From NCBI GenBank assembly GCA_013400975.1, contig WBMZ01000175.1:137501-201500 (forward strand): a stretch of 64,000 bases of DNA. The letters are read 5' to 3'. The position numbers and the translations under genes were made by a program. The DNA comes from Atrichornis clamosus (Eukaryota > Chordata > Aves > Passeriformes > Menuridae). Below are positions 36,346-49,993 of this stretch, in pieces. Under the pieces are notes generated by a model. It was not told the origin of the DNA. It saw nothing but the letters and a program-made list of their open reading frames with translations, and did no database searches. Position 1 is the first letter of the stretch, and each line of letters opens with the position of its first letter.

Positions 36346-39300
36346 GGAACTTCATCACTATGATAATTTTTTTTTTTATAGCTGTGAGCCAAAAAGCTCC
36401 CTTTTATTTCTGCTGTCTATAACTGCGATAGAAGCTTGTTTGTATGGGTAGGGTATTGCAAACTCTTAGCTCTTCAGCCAGGTTTGATTTCTTTCCACCA
36501 TCACTCCCTCACTCAACCCCTTGTGTACGTTGCACTAAACTGTAATGCTGATAAAATTTAAAAAAAAAAGAGTGCTCAAACAATCCTTCAAAGAATAACT
36601 GATATTTTTATGATCAGTAATTCAAAGTTTGACAAGTGATGCCATTCTGTAATGAAACTGTCATCCATTTTGTGGGGTAAAGGGTAGAGACTGTAAAGCA
36701 AGCACCCCAGGATGAAGTGAATATCTGATGCCATGTGAACTTGACCAGGAGGTGCTTTAAGGATCACAACAAGCTAAGAGCTACTTTGTTTTGCTTTTTT
36801 CATCATCAGGTGAAAATGTTCGTAGCCTGTTACATCGTTTTATCCCCTTCAACCCAAGAAGGGGACCGTACTTCTCTGTATTTTCTGGAATTTCTTTTAA
36901 CTTAAAGTTATGATAGTTCATCTGTCTCTATTTTGTCACAACATGCAATGTCCCATTTTAAACTCATCAAAATTGTGTAAGGACCCACCTCTAGATGATA
37001 TTTCTACCCCGTGCTCAGCCATCTTTGAAGGTATCTGAGATGTAGATTGTGGTTGTTCTTTGCCTCATGCTTGTGAGGAGGGAAGATACACAGTTCCAGA
37101 CTGTATGCATTCTTCCTGGGGGGAGATAAGGTGCTATTCAAGGAAATTTTTTAATTTATTAAGGTTCTCAGCTAATGCTTCTTTGCAGCTTTGACCTCAT
37201 TTTTTGTAGTTTATCTGCTCTAAATGACATTTCTCATTTTGAATATAGCCGGAAAACATTGTGCTAAACAGCAATTTTGTAGCCTCCACAGCACCACCTG
37301 ATAATTTTGATATTTCCACTTTGAATTCAGTATTGATTTGATTACTTAGGTAATTTACTTTTGACACAAGCTCATTCCTTGTCTTTTCCTGAGCAGGGAA
37401 TTCCAATCATGACATGTTGTGCTGAATTATGTTTGGAGTTTAGAGATAAGGACTTTTGTCTACTCAAGACTCTGCTTAGGCCACCAAACTCATTTCCCAT
37501 AGGAAGAGGGTTTGAATCCCGTCAGGAACCTAAAGGTGAAAGGCTAGTGCTTTATAATTTAAATATTACCATATGAACATAAGTTTAAAGCAGATACTCT
37601 GTGGTTGGGGGACTAGTAGAGTTATTTTGAGTGAAATTTCAAGGAACTGTTGCCTAAAGAAGAAAGAGGCTCCTTTACAGAATTTCAAGTCAAGGGAGCT
37701 CTCAGCCATGGCCAGGTTGGGGTGGTGCTCCCAGGAATTATTATATTTTTGCATGAAATCATTGTCATCAGTATTTCAATCATTCTTCATGGCAAAACAA
37801 AGATGTACTAAAATAAAAAGGCATTCTAGTCCAGATTGCTGTGGGTGGGAAGCTGCCAGCTCCAGCGGGAATGCAGCTACGACAACGGTACTCTTCCTGT
37901 GTAACAGCCTCACAGACTGGACATGGGTTCATTTTCTTCAGACAGAAAGTTTGTTTCTCCTCCCAAGTTTCTGAAAGAATTAGTCACAGTATAGCCAAGA
38001 TTTTTTCAGGAACCATCACAGGCTTTTGAAAAGGTGAAGGACTTGTGATGTTTGGATTTGAGAGGTTTGGTTTGATTTAGCAGCGTAGTAAGAATTATTA
38101 TGGAAAAATTGTAAGTACCAAGCAAGGTCTGTTTTGGAGGTGTTCTGCCATCATTACATGCTTCTCCTCCTTACTCCTTGCTTTCCAAAGTAGGTAACCC
38201 CATCAAGTTTCATCAGCAAGTATGGTAGAAGAAATGATTTTTTAAATTTTTGTACTACTGAACTAGATGAGATTTTGTCTTGCAGTAGCTGTACAATTTC
38301 CTTTCTGTGTTCAAAGGGAGGAAGCTTATGTTACCATAACATTGACCTTAAGATACTGTAATACTGTTAAAAAACACATTTTCTTGCCTTTTCCAAACTC
38401 TGTGAAGCCTCAGAAATGTGCAAACGCATTGGGGTGTTTCAGTGTTGCTTTCAGGTTGGCTTCATGACCCATTTAAATGTCCTGGGTTATATTCACTTTT
38501 TCCTGGGACATCATAGTTTCTTGTATGATTCATTTTAAAATAACTTGACTACAAAAAAAAAATAATGCCTTGGGTTCACAAGAACAAAAGACAATGATTG
38601 TAATTTGCCTCTGCCCTTTAGCAAAGCAATCAGCAATTTTCTAGTATTTTACAGTCATCCATCTAGCTATCTGTTCATCTTGTAATACCCTTACTTTTTC
38701 TTGGAAATATTCAAATTTATTAACCTTTTAGTAACTGGCAACCACAAAAATGCTGTATTGTATTAACAAAGAGGAAACTTGTCTCTGTAAACCTTTGTGT
38801 GCTAATTTATTGGTTTACTCCCTTTTCTGTGGAAAAAAAGTTGTCCAACTGTTGCCATTTTTGGGCTGGATTACTTAAGAGTTCATTCCCAAGCAATAAT
38901 AGAGTGCAAATTTATTTGTATTCACAGAAATGGACTCTGTATATCATTGGTAAGAAAGGCATTTTTTAAAGTCACAGTTAGCCATTCAATGTCTTCTGAA
39001 GTATCATGCAAAGACGCCTGATCAACCTGTGCATGACCTGCCTCAGGTACTGACAGCCATGTACCTGCATCAACACAGTGCCCAGCTGGCTCAGCAGCCC
39101 TGGGCCAGCTCAGAATTGCAGTGTTGTGCAGACATAACCCAGAGTCTCACCCTTGATGGCTGGGGAAATCTAGCACTTCGGATTTGAAAAGGAAGATGCT
39201 TTGTGCCTCAGCTGTTTGTTCCCGCATACTGCAGACTCATGGACTGCTCCAGGCTGAGTCTTGAAAGTTTGAAGTGTAGGTTCAAAAGCTGGCCAGACTG

Positions 39301-41687
39301 CTTCAGAAAGAATGACGTAAATAAGGCTGAACTTCTAGCTGTAGAAATTATAAAACTAGGCACAGATCAGATTGTTGTAGAGCACAGAAACACAGGAATT
39401 TGGGGTTGGATTGTTACTGTGAATGTGAACCAGCCTTGGATGGAAACAGTAGGACTATTTCAAGTAGATTTTAAGTACTGACCACAAATGGCAAAAACTC
39501 ATCTACATTCCAGGAAGGGGAACTTACTCAAAGTATGTTCAGTTTGATATTAAACCTTTTATTTATTTATTCTCTTATTCTCTGCCCAGGGAATCTGCTC
39601 AGACAGTTTTCTGGGCAGAAATTTGTAGGACTTAGGCTCACCCGAGCTGGCACTGCTCAATGAGGTTATTTAGGCATTCTGCAGTGTCACAGCACTGAGT
39701 CTCTGCTTTCTCCAATCCTTTTCCAGGCATAAACTCCCCTTCTTCCAGGCATGATTATTTATCAGAGAAGTTTACATTTACTGGTCTCTGAGGCTGGAAT
39801 TCGTGCTGCAACCTGTGGACTTGTGTGTGTTTGTTCATGCTTCACTTATGCACTAGAGCTGAAAAGATGCAAACAAGTAATTGCACATCACTGCTGAGCT
39901 TTGTGCTCTAATACCTCTGGCTGTCCTCAGCCACTGAATTCTGCAGGGACAGGGACTATGTGTCATCTCGTCTCAGTGGCTTCTGCATGTACTGGGATAA
40001 CCAGAAACCAAGCCACTTTTGGACATTTATCTGTAACCTTTAATAATTTGCTATGCATATCCACTCATTCCTTTGTTATATTATCAATATTCTGCAGTGC
40101 TACTGGTTCTAATAAGAAGCCTTTTCACTGGTTTTCTTTGTTCTAGTCATCTAATCTCCTAATGGAAGTTTCTAATTAAATTCCTACAGCCATTTCCAAA
40201 CTGTGTTTTGAATAACAAAGCCTTGCAAATGCTCAAAGTGTATCTCTCCCCCTGGCTTGGGTGCTCTACCTCCCAAAGAAGAGTGTAGAAGTGGTGCAGG
40301 TCACTGTGGAGAAATGTTGTTGAGAACCTCTCTCAGCTGGATGAGAAGGATGTAAATTGTATGTTTCCTATACAGGAAAGAACACTGAAGGGCTAAGAAA
40401 AGTCTTCCAAAGTCTCTCTCACAGTTTTAATGAATTTTGTACTCATGAGGGAGAAACACTAGGTATTCACAGAGCAAACACCACTTTCCTGGTGGATTTG
40501 GTGCTCCACAGAAGCTGAGAAACCAGGATCACCAATGAAATTTGTTATTTCTTTATCCAAAACCCTCTCATTTGGTTTTGAACTTTATGCACTAAGGGTT
40601 CAGCTAAGGGTTGAATTACTGTCATCCATATCTCATCAGCATTCTTCAGCTACTTCTGCAGTAGAAAGAAGAAAAGTGGAAAGAAAAAGAAATGTCAGAA
40701 TCAGCTCATAAATATGGTGATTATGATAAATATGAAAGACTATGTTTGTCTAATTGATCCTTCTTTTATTAATCCCAGAAAATACTGCAACTAGCGTGTG
40801 CTGCCATTTCCAGCTGGATCAGCAGTAGTACTCAGAGAAATCTGGCTGGAAAAAGGTATTTCTTGGTGTCCACATCTGCTCGTGGTTCCCAGAGATTTCT
40901 GCATACAGACCTGGCCACGCTCTGGCGTGCAGCTCAGTGTCCTTTGACTGCACACTTGATGTGAAAGCCTCAGCCAAAGCTGCCACTTTCTCCCCTTACT
41001 CTAAAGCACTGTTACATTCCTCCTTCTCCTGCACACCTGCAGAGGATATTGTTTTGGCCAGAATGCGATGAGCCCAGGTGGTAACATAATGCGCATTGCA
41101 TCTGGATTTAACACCTGTTGCACATGGGGCTTAAGAGTTTTAATCAGTTTTACGCAAGTTTTTGGCACTCTGGTTCTCTACTTCTTTTTTTTTTTTAACC
41201 AGTTTAATAAGTGGACAAAGAGCAGCACCAGATTTATTTAGAGGTGGTTCAGATTTGTCATCAGGGGCCTTCTGAGTCTGTGTCTCAGAAGTGTTTATTT
41301 CTTTTTGCAAAAGTATATATGCATAAATAAAAGGGTCTGGATATTTAACAGATGTATGAATTTGTCTTTTCTATGTTATGCTAATACCCAAGGTGACCAT
41401 GGCCAGTCTTACCTGACAGTCATGAAGCCAACATGGATTCCATGCAGAGCTGACTTTGGGGATTAGACAGGTTTGATTCAAAACACTTCTGCCTTCCCCC
41501 TGTCTATGGGATGCCCCAGGAGGTGAAGTGAGGTAGAAATACCTGTTATCCACACTGCAGGCAGCAGGACTTCATGTCTTTGTGTCTCGTTGACAGACTG
41601 GTTTCAGATTTTGTGTTGAAATTAGATCTCATGTAAAATGAGGAAAAGCCTTTGAAATTCCCTTTATGGACAGTGCTCAGTACTCAG
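36346..41687. other. Intergenic, nothing recognised
   Basis: AT-rich unique sequence. Open frames up to about 133 codons (near 37573-37974) show no motif or family resemblance. Confidence 0.6.
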
Positions 41688-41778
41688 AAATGTCAACATT
41701 TCTGCTTCCTCAACATTCACCACAGAGAATCTGTCCAGCACAGCACCCCAGCACCTGTGCTTTTAATTTTTTAATTTA
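41688..41778 (+). repeat. Copy A of a diverged direct duplication
   Basis: Shares ordered matches with 42447-42537: atgtca-catttct, cctcaa-attcaccacagag, ctgtc, agca-c and a T-rich end. About three quarters of positions agree by eye with few or no gaps. It is about 760 bases from copy B and in the same orientation. The family, if any, is unknown. Confidence 0.6.
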
Positions 41779-42446
41779 ATAATGTAGTTGACTCTTTAAC
41801 TGGGAGTTTTGTGAGCTATTAGGAAAATAACTTATAGAAAAACTATTCAGAAAAGTCGAGATGTAATCTAATGGTCTTTTAAATTCCATTTAGCTCCTTT
41901 TACAGTACTCTTCACCATCACCGAAAAAACCCCTCTGTTTACTCTAAACATATTTTCTGAACTTGAAAATTTTATTCCCATTTGAGGAGAAAACTTTGCA
42001 ATTGTGATGTTTTTTTAAAAGTGAAAACAGACAGCAAAGCTGTCAGTTTTCCAGTATGTTTGTGAATAAATTCCCTTACCTATTTCTCCAAATAAAAGAC
42101 CAGTTATCTCCATGGAGGAGACTCTCCACTACAGAAAAGCGAATGCCTTATCAGAGATGTAGATTTCAGGACAGACAGTACATTGCCTGTAAACTTGCAG
42201 CTCAGATGACAGATGGAAACCAGATAAAGTGAGTGTGCTGATCACAGCACAGAGATTAGACACTCTAATTTGCATCTTGTCTTCCAATAACATTTGCTCT
42301 GTTTTTGCCTTCAAATTCACCTGAGCTTTAAACACAGGCATTTGAGGCCTGAAGTTATTTTACCTTTTTTTTTTTTTCAAGTGGAATATTTCTGTTTAGC
42401 TGGATTTTAGTTCTTCATCTAACAAAATACAAACACTTCGGGCAAC

Positions 42447-42537
42447 ACATGTCAGCATTTCTTATCCCTCAAAATTCACCACAGAGGCTTTGTCTGGCCC
42501 TGCACCGTAGCAGCCATGTTTTTAAGTTTTTGTACTT
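42447..42537 (+). repeat. Copy B of a diverged direct duplication
   Basis: Counterpart of 41688-41778. The best-kept block is attcaccacagag, with similar spacing of the flanking blocks. Similarity appears to fade on both sides. Confidence 0.6.
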
Positions 42538-43501
42538 GACAAAGTGTCTCAAGTATCTCTTTGAGAATTCCACTCTAAATCATATGTCTGAGAAATATCT
42601 CCTCTTCCTCAAAGTGCTGGGGTGTTTTCTAGCTGGATAAGCCGGTTCCCCTTGAGAGACAGACAAGATGGAGCTTAGAGTCCTTCTCAAGGACCCCCAG
42701 GCAATGTGGAGGAAGGTTGACATTAGCTAGTCTGCACAAATATTTGCTTGCATCTTTGCCATTTTCAAATTCTGTCTCTCTTCTTTACTCTTCTTGGCCT
42801 GTCATGTTTCCTTCCTGGCTGTTGCTGCTAGTATGTAATTTTTCCATTCTGTGTCCTAAACTAAAGCACATTTGTCAGTCATTATCTGAAAGCCTCTTTA
42901 TTAATAGGCATAAATAACATTGGTAGTGCCTCACACATAACTAGAGTGTCAGTACCGTCCATATGAGGTGCCCAGCATGCAGCACAACACATTCTGTCTT
43001 TAGCCAAAGGTTTTTCTTGCTGGGCATTGCGAGGCCAGTGTGCAGCTGACCCCAGATTATCAGTTCTGTATGTAAAGTTTTGTAGGTGCAGAAGAGAGGA
43101 GGTTGAGGGAGGGACAACAATGAAAATCTGGCTTTCCTTACTTTCCCATTGTTCTCACTGGAGTATTGTGAAATTCCATTGGGTAGAAGATGTTCTTGTC
43201 ATTTAGCCTGTCTAAATGGCAGTGGGTGTTTGTGGTGTTGTACATAACAGAATATGGCTTCAACTGCTCCAAATTTGTTCTAGCATGGTAGAAGTAGCAT
43301 GTGCTCTTTAAACAGGCTTCTGTAAATTTGAATAAGATTGTGTCAGGTGGTTTGTGTATTTTCCCACTCATCTTGAACAGAAAAGCTTTCATTTCAAGCA
43401 GTTCTGCTTTCTTGTAAGTTGAAGACATTCACCACCAGTGGGACAGAGACCTTCCCTCTAAGGAGGACACCAGAGCAAAAACTGGTTTCAACGAACTGAT
43501 C
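42538..43501. other. Intergenic, nothing recognised
   Basis: No coding or repeat signature was recognised up to the CR1 fragment at 43502. Confidence 0.6.
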
Positions 43502-43662
43502 ACAAAATCACAGAATTGTCAAGGCTGGAAGAGACCTTCAAGGTCATCCAGTTCAACTGTAAACCCAGCACCACAATAATCACCCCTAAACCATAGCCCC
43601 CAAAATCTTACAGTCTTGATGTGGGTCTTAGGAATGATTTCCAACCACGTCTTTAGAGGAAG
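43502..43662 (-). mobile_element. CR1 LINE 3' end fragment
   Basis: aaaatcacagaattgtcaag then gctggaagagaccttcaagg, tcatccagttcaactg and aaacccagcaccacaataat follow the CR1 3' consensus in reverse orientation. The element breaks off near 43662. Confidence 0.85.
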
Positions 43663-44219
43663 GTGCAAAAATCCTCGGGAACAATTGCTCAAGGAAGAAG
43701 CACTTCTATCACCCTTATCCTGAGGTTCTGGATGGTGCAGTGTAGCAACCTGCTGAGCCATTGAGTACTTTCCCATTTGCTATGGGGAAAAAAGTTTTGA
43801 TGCTCATGCAAGCTCTCTAGCACTACACACGGCTCAAACCTTAAGCCTTTTCTTTTTTTTTTTAGTAGCAATTAATGAGAATCATGATCTAAAAATTAAA
43901 ATGGTAATGAGCTTTTAGCATAATGAAAAGAGCTTGTACAGGCAAGAAAAAACATTTGTGGGACTCACATTACTCCCCGAATACTAAAGCAGATGTTAGC
44001 CTTGGCTGGCATGAAGCATACTGACTTGTTTCATTTTGCACAAAAATGGTAAAGTCCCCCAAACCGCCTGTTACACCAAAAGATGATGCTCGCACGTCTC
44101 CAACCGCATATTCTACTGTTCTTCTTATCCAGAGCTTTGTTAGTTTGGGGCTGATAAATCAGAATACTCATTTTGGCTTGATTATTTTTTCTTCTGTTTG
44201 CACATCCTTATTATCTTTC

Positions 44220-44312
44220 CATAGAATCATAGAATGATTTTGGTTGGAAGAGACCTTAAAGATCATGTAGTTCCAACCCCTCTGTCTCAGGCAGGGAAAT
44301 CTTCCACTAGAG
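44220..44312 (-). mobile_element. CR1 LINE 3' end fragment
   Basis: catagaatcatagaatgatt, then tggttggaagagaccttaaa, gatcatgtagttccaacccc and ctcaggcagggaaatcttcc. This is a textbook avian CR1 3' end in reverse orientation, about 90 bases long. It has the same orientation as the fragment 600 bases to its left but is probably a separate insertion, since each begins at the 3' terminus. Confidence 0.9.
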
Positions 44313-46998
44313 GGTGGAAGGTACATTTTAAAGTGTGCCAGTACAGAGTGATGTACAGTCAATGATTTAGGAGTCAAATAAATAGCTAAGGCAGTTTAAA
44401 TCTGTTGAAAATAATGTCATTGTTATGTGCCACAAATTATACCTGCAGCAATTCAGGTGAGCTGTAAATTAAAAATAAGTACAAATATATTAGCCTGATT
44501 TTCCCCTCTCTCTGTGAGTGCTTACAAGAGAAATACCATTTTGAGTAGAGAATGAAACTCATTTTTGATGAGTAACTTGGTTGCTTTTTTTGATGAATGT
44601 GACTTTGTGGGCCTTGCAAGAATCTGAGTATAACAATGAAGCTTCTCTCTGTGGCAAAGACACCTAAGAACATACAAGAGTTTGGAAGGCTTTTAAGCTT
44701 GACCTGATAAACAATTCATGAATATTGTAGCTAGAGTGTGCTCCTCACTGTTAGCTAAATTGATGTGTTGAATAGATGTCCAGTTTTTTGCATCTGAATT
44801 GAAAGTATATTTCATTTGTGGGGGAAAAAGGAAGAAAGCATCATTCAAAAGAAGAGACTTCAGTTTTGAAATAATTTTCTTTCTTTTAACATTTACAGAA
44901 CATTCATCTATTTGAAGTCTGGCTCCCAAATATAACAGGTTTTATCTCAGAGGCATGAAAAAATGTGGTATCTTAAAAAAAAAGAAAAAAACCACATAAA
45001 GACTGAACAAGCAAAACAAAATATATTTTAAACTGTTTCCAAGTGTTTTGAGTTGTTTAGGCATAGGCGGTACCTACATTTGGGGTCTAATGGAGTGTCA
45101 GGGATATTTACAGTGTATCTTTTCTTTTTCTCTGATTTTGTTTTATGAGCATAATTTGAACCTACCTCATTAAACAAACATATATTTTCACAAACGTTCC
45201 TTTTGTATTTCATGGCTGTAGCTTATCACTCTTCTTATTTGTTGGCTCAGTACTCTATTGACTTCTAAAAAAGTTGGAAAAGTTTGAAAAATAAAGAGTC
45301 TTGATCTCACCAAACAACTTTGAGAAACTCAGTGGGAGTTTTCAAAGGTGTTGGTATGAAGAAAACACCCAATTTGCATTATATGTCTAAGGAATTTCTG
45401 AGATTAATTTCCTTCTTCAGCTTTTAAAATCCTGCCTTGAAGACTCAGTCTCACAATTCAAGTATGAAGAACAGGAAGGTCACAGATTGCCACGTCCAGG
45501 ACACAGATGGTACCTATGTCACCAGAGTTGGAGCGATGGCTGTTGGAGCAGATCTTGCTGAATCACCCTGATCCTGAACCCACTGAGAAAAACACTTAGC
45601 AGGCAGCTGGGAGATTTAACAGGACAGCAGGGAATTTTGCTCCTAGACCCTTGACTGATCACCTAATGAATATGGGACTTTATCCTCCCTATGTGCTTAT
45701 AAATATCTAATTTTTTAATGTATTGGACACGGCTGTTTTGCCAACCCATATGTGCAAGCTATCTCTACAACTCGTGTGTTTTTTGATCCACCTAATGAGT
45801 AAAAGAAAGTGACCCTTAGAGGGAAACCTGTGCTGCAAATTTGGCTATGAGAAGCTACTTGTGCAAATGAGGTTTTCAGGAAGGGAAGAGGGGGGGATAA
45901 AGTCTGACCCTTCCAAACGGGTTTACAAAAGAGATACAGTGCACCAGATTATCTAACAGTGCTCTGGCTTTTCACTCAGGGAGACAGACATTAAGGTGCA
46001 TTAGTCCTATCATTTGTATGTCTGTAAATATCAATAAAGTATGTTATTTGGCATTCACATTTACACAATGAAGGACGAGGACTATCCTTTTCAGGAAATT
46101 TCAGAGCCATTCACAAACAAAAGCTCAGTAATTTAATCTTTCTAAAGCTCAATAATGCTAAGTTCAAAATTGCAGGTTTTAAACTAATGTACCTGATAAG
46201 TAATGATGACAGAATTTAAAAGGTCCATTATTTGGTAATCTAATATTCCCAATCCCAGTTATCTGTCAAAGAGAATACTCTCCCTTAAACAGCGCTAATG
46301 TGTTCACATCTACATTAATCTCTTAGGGAGAAAAGAAGCATTCTTTAGGGGCTTTATCTGTTTCCAAATGTCTGACTCCACGAGGAGCCATTTCACACTG
46401 CTGATGAGGCTATGTAAATGACTCCAGTGTCTTTGTGTGATAGGTGCGATTCCTTACGGATAGACACCACACGGAATTACCGAGAGGGGCTCCCTGGCCG
46501 GCCAGCCCTCAGTGTTCTTTTACATGCTGTGCCTGGTGCCTTTGAATTCTCTGCTGCTTCCCCCCTCCAAAACAAACATCGTGCTGACGCCTTCGCTCTT
46601 GACCTGCTTTTCTTGCACTAAATGCAGCTTTTCTGTACAGCAAAACTCTCTTTTTCTCGTGTGTCATCTCCCATCCACACACCAGAAAGTCCCAAGACTG
46701 CGGTATCAGTTTGACAAGATTCCCAAGGGGACATCTTAAAAATATTGTGCTCCTCTTTTCTAGGAAATGATATGAAATAATATCCAACAGAGTTAGGATC
46801 AGGTGTACCACAGCTGCCCACGGACTCTGAACTCATGCAGGGGGGCACAGGGTGGCACGGGGAAGTAGAGGCACTGTGTGCTTGCCTTGGATTTGCAGCC
46901 AAAGCTCCATCCTCTCAGTTTGCCTGCTCTGGAAATTTCTCAGCTTGCAGCTCAGCTCTTTAAAGTAAACCCGAGTCTGCCCTGCTCCGTTCTAAATT
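44313..46998. other. Intergenic, nothing recognised
   Basis: AT-rich unique sequence between two CR1 fragments. No coding signature was recognised. Confidence 0.6.
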
Positions 46999-47300
46999 CA
47001 CAGAACCATAGAATGGTTTGAGTTGGAAGGGACCTGAAAGACCATCCAGTTCCAACCCCTCTGCCATGGGCAGGGCCACCTTCCACAGTTCCAGATTGCT
47101 CAGAGCCCTGTCCAACCTGGCCTTGGACACTTCCAGGGATGAGGCAGCCACAGCTTCTCTGGGCAACCTGTGCCAGGGCCTCACCACCCTCACAGGGAAG
47201 AATTTCTTCCTGACATCTAATCTAAATCTCTCCTCTTTTGGTTTAAAACCATTCTCCCTTGTCCTACCACTATCTATACATGTAAAAAGGTGTTCCTGTT
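46999..47300 (-). mobile_element. CR1 LINE 3' fragment, well preserved
   Basis: cacagaaccatagaatggtt, gagttggaagggacctgaaa, ccatccagttccaacccctc, tgtccaacctggccttggac and ttccagggatgaggcagcca match the CR1 3' region in reverse orientation. About 300 bases remain. On the minus strand part of the C-terminal ORF2 frame can still be read (WHRLPREAVAASSLEVSKAR). It looks younger than the other copies here. Confidence 0.92.
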
Positions 47301-49880
47301 CTCAGGCTGATGCAGGACTTTTTAAAGTGTATGTGCAACAGAATAAAAGCAGTCAGTACTTCAGGAACACTGTACTTTTTCCTGGCTGAATTTTTCGAAC
47401 ACTCACCCAAGTAGAACATACGTAAGTACACACAGAATTCCATGTGGCTTTTATGTCTTTCTCTTGATTTTCAGAACTTAATGACAGACACCACAAAGCG
47501 ACCCAGAAGAAAACTTTTCTGAATCATTAAGTATCAATATAAAAGCTTTATTTGCAATGCCGCCTAGAGCACTGAAACAACATGATTTCTCTCTGAATCC
47601 TAAGGAGTAGCATATAAATAACACTTGGCATAGTGTTGTAAAGGAGTTCTGAAGGTGGTGTTGACTCAAAGTTGTTTTATACAATTCAAAGAAAAGGATA
47701 AATGGTCAGAATTGTGGTATTGTTGAGAAAATGTTTACTATGTCTGCAGGCTATTGGTTTGGGAAAGTAGTTGAGTGGAAATTGCTTTTAAAAAAAACCT
47801 CCGATCCTGAGTCAGGAAAGAAAGTCTCAGGTTCACATGTGAAAGCCACTCTGTTTAAATTTAAAGAGTGAAACGAAAGGTCCAGTTCAAGGTCTAGAAA
47901 CTGTCTATGTTTAATGCAGTTAGTCCTATGAATCAAGAGAGAGTATATATTAAAAAACATTAAATCGCATATAAAAATTATTTAAGCAGATGGATGGCTA
48001 TAGCCTGCTATACATGGCTGTTTCAAAGCAACACCCACCACTGCTCAGAGAGGAGAATATCTGAAAAGCTGGGAGCTCCTGCTGCTGCTGTGGGTGCTGC
48101 CTGTGTCCTCTGGCTCCAGAAATCCAGCAAACATCAGTTGCTTAAAACACAGGACTTATGTCAATGAGAAAAATCATCCCAGCGGTGAATTAACACAGCC
48201 ATTTCTGGGATACATATGTGAGGCTCTGGAAGCTAACTTTGCTGTGGAAAACAAATGCCTCTGCCCTAACTGAGCCACAGATTCAACACCTGGCCTGAGA
48301 GTAGCAAGCAGTTATCAGCCAGCTCCAGGAGAGCTCTTGAGCAAGTGTTTAAATCTGCATTCATATTTTAGTGTTTTGTTGAATCATGGCAAGGGCAGCC
48401 TGATATTAGCGTGACATGTGTAACCCTTGTGGGAACACTGAACTGATGCATATACATTCTTACCCCAGGTGTAACACCTGGCCTGCCAGCCTCCTATCTG
48501 CTGCAGCTGAGGGTGTAGAAGGCACAAATAGAAACTTAGGAAATATTTACTGTCTCCCTAGCAGCCTTTTACTCCTGGTTTTCCTCTGTGGGAGCCTGCA
48601 GGGAAAGCTGGCCCTTTTAATCCCATTTGGCACATTAGGCATTTATTTGGTGATGTTTTGAAAAGTTTTGAAAGATTGAAATACATTTTGCTTGCAGCGG
48701 CATGACTCAGAACGATTCGCATTTTCACTGAAGTCGTCTCAGTGCCACACATTACATGGGAAGATCAAATCCTGTGTATGTGCCACTGAACTAGTGCAGA
48801 ATATTCTTTGTGTTTCTCTGTTTCACTCTGACCCTTCAAAACCAGGGAGTGCTCAGTTCCCACCTGATATATTGTATCTGATTGCCAAAGATAAATTGAT
48901 CTTTATCTACTAAAGGAGACCTTTTCTTCTCCTTCCATGAAAGCATCTTTTGGGATGATGTTTAAACAATTAAATATTAAAGAACCTTTGCAATGTCAAT
49001 AATTAAAAGTAAATAGGTCAGAGAGTTTGTTAGGTGCCTTCTGTATTTCTAGGTAATTCCTTCTCAATTCCAAACAAGTGAACTAACAGCTTCTGCCTTT
49101 AACTACTTCTTTACTCAGATTTTCTTTGCTTTCATTGCTTCCCTGCTCCCTTGGGAGCTCTTGTCAATATGTTTGTTTTGATTCATTCTTCTGTTAAATA
49201 CCAGGCTTTGCTCCCGTTTAGTTCAGCTAGCCATCACCTCGGGCACACAGAGGTTTTCATTTTTTTAGGTTGTTCATTCTGTCCTCCCGACGTATGACAG
49301 CCAGTATCCAAAACTCATTCAAACACCTGTTCCAGGCCTGCCTTAAAAGTCTGGATTTCTCCTCAGGTTTGTGTATTTCCCCCTTCTTTTCTTTTTGTTC
49401 CCCTTTGAATTTGCTCTACAGGTCTTTAGCTCCAGCTAGTGGCTTACTCCAAAATGCAAATTTTGTCCAATTCCTTAGAAGAAAGGTGGAGTTTAGTTGT
49501 CATTCCTGCAGTGTTCTGAAGTGTATGTTGAGAGGGAGAATTATTCAGAGGCGTTAGTTCTTCCTGGCTAATTCGAGTTAACCTACAAAATCTTTAAAAT
49601 GTAATAAACACACTTCTTTTTCAGATTACAGGCTCCTGTGTTATCACATTGGGCCAAATTCTGCCCTCAAGTGTAGACTTGCATAGCTCTTCTGGACTTC
49701 AAAGAGAGCTGCACATATGTGTCTTACAGCAAAAAACCAGATGTTTTATCAAATAAAAAGCTTTACCTTAGCTCTTACTTTGCACCCTTCTTACGGAGAG
49801 TTGGTGTAGCCTTTGTGCAATGTGCAAAAACAAAACTAGAAAGCCTTTCTTTTTAAGTGGGGTTTGAGATTTGCATTTAC
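47301..49880. other. Intergenic, nothing recognised
   Basis: No coding or repeat signature was recognised apart from chance-length open frames. Confidence 0.6.
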
Positions 49881-49993
49881 CTTTGGTGGGATTCCTTTTC
49901 TCTCAGGACTTTGTGGATCTCTTCTGGCTTTGGAATTCCCTTGCTCAGTCCGGACACTGCTGGTGACAGATGGCTCCCTTGGCAAACTGTCCC
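49881..49993 (-). other. Candidate exon, minus strand (unproven)
   Basis: Preceded on the minus strand by aacttccttcttgtactcctccag, an excellent acceptor, and followed by donor gtaaatgc. Two frames are open across its 113 bases. One reads SVRTEQGNSKARRDPQSPER, a disordered-looking stretch. The other reads SKGIPKPEEIHKVLREKESH, which looks like an ordinary helical segment. GC content is higher than around it. No partner exon was found in phase and no homologue is recognised. Confidence 0.28.

Noticed and set aside
37505..37530. tRNA T-arm-like gggtttgaatcccgtc
   Set aside because: No acceptor stem, D-arm or anticodon arm could be built around it.
47018..47389. 123-codon plus-strand open frame
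   Set aside because: It is the antisense of the CR1 copy at 46999-47300.
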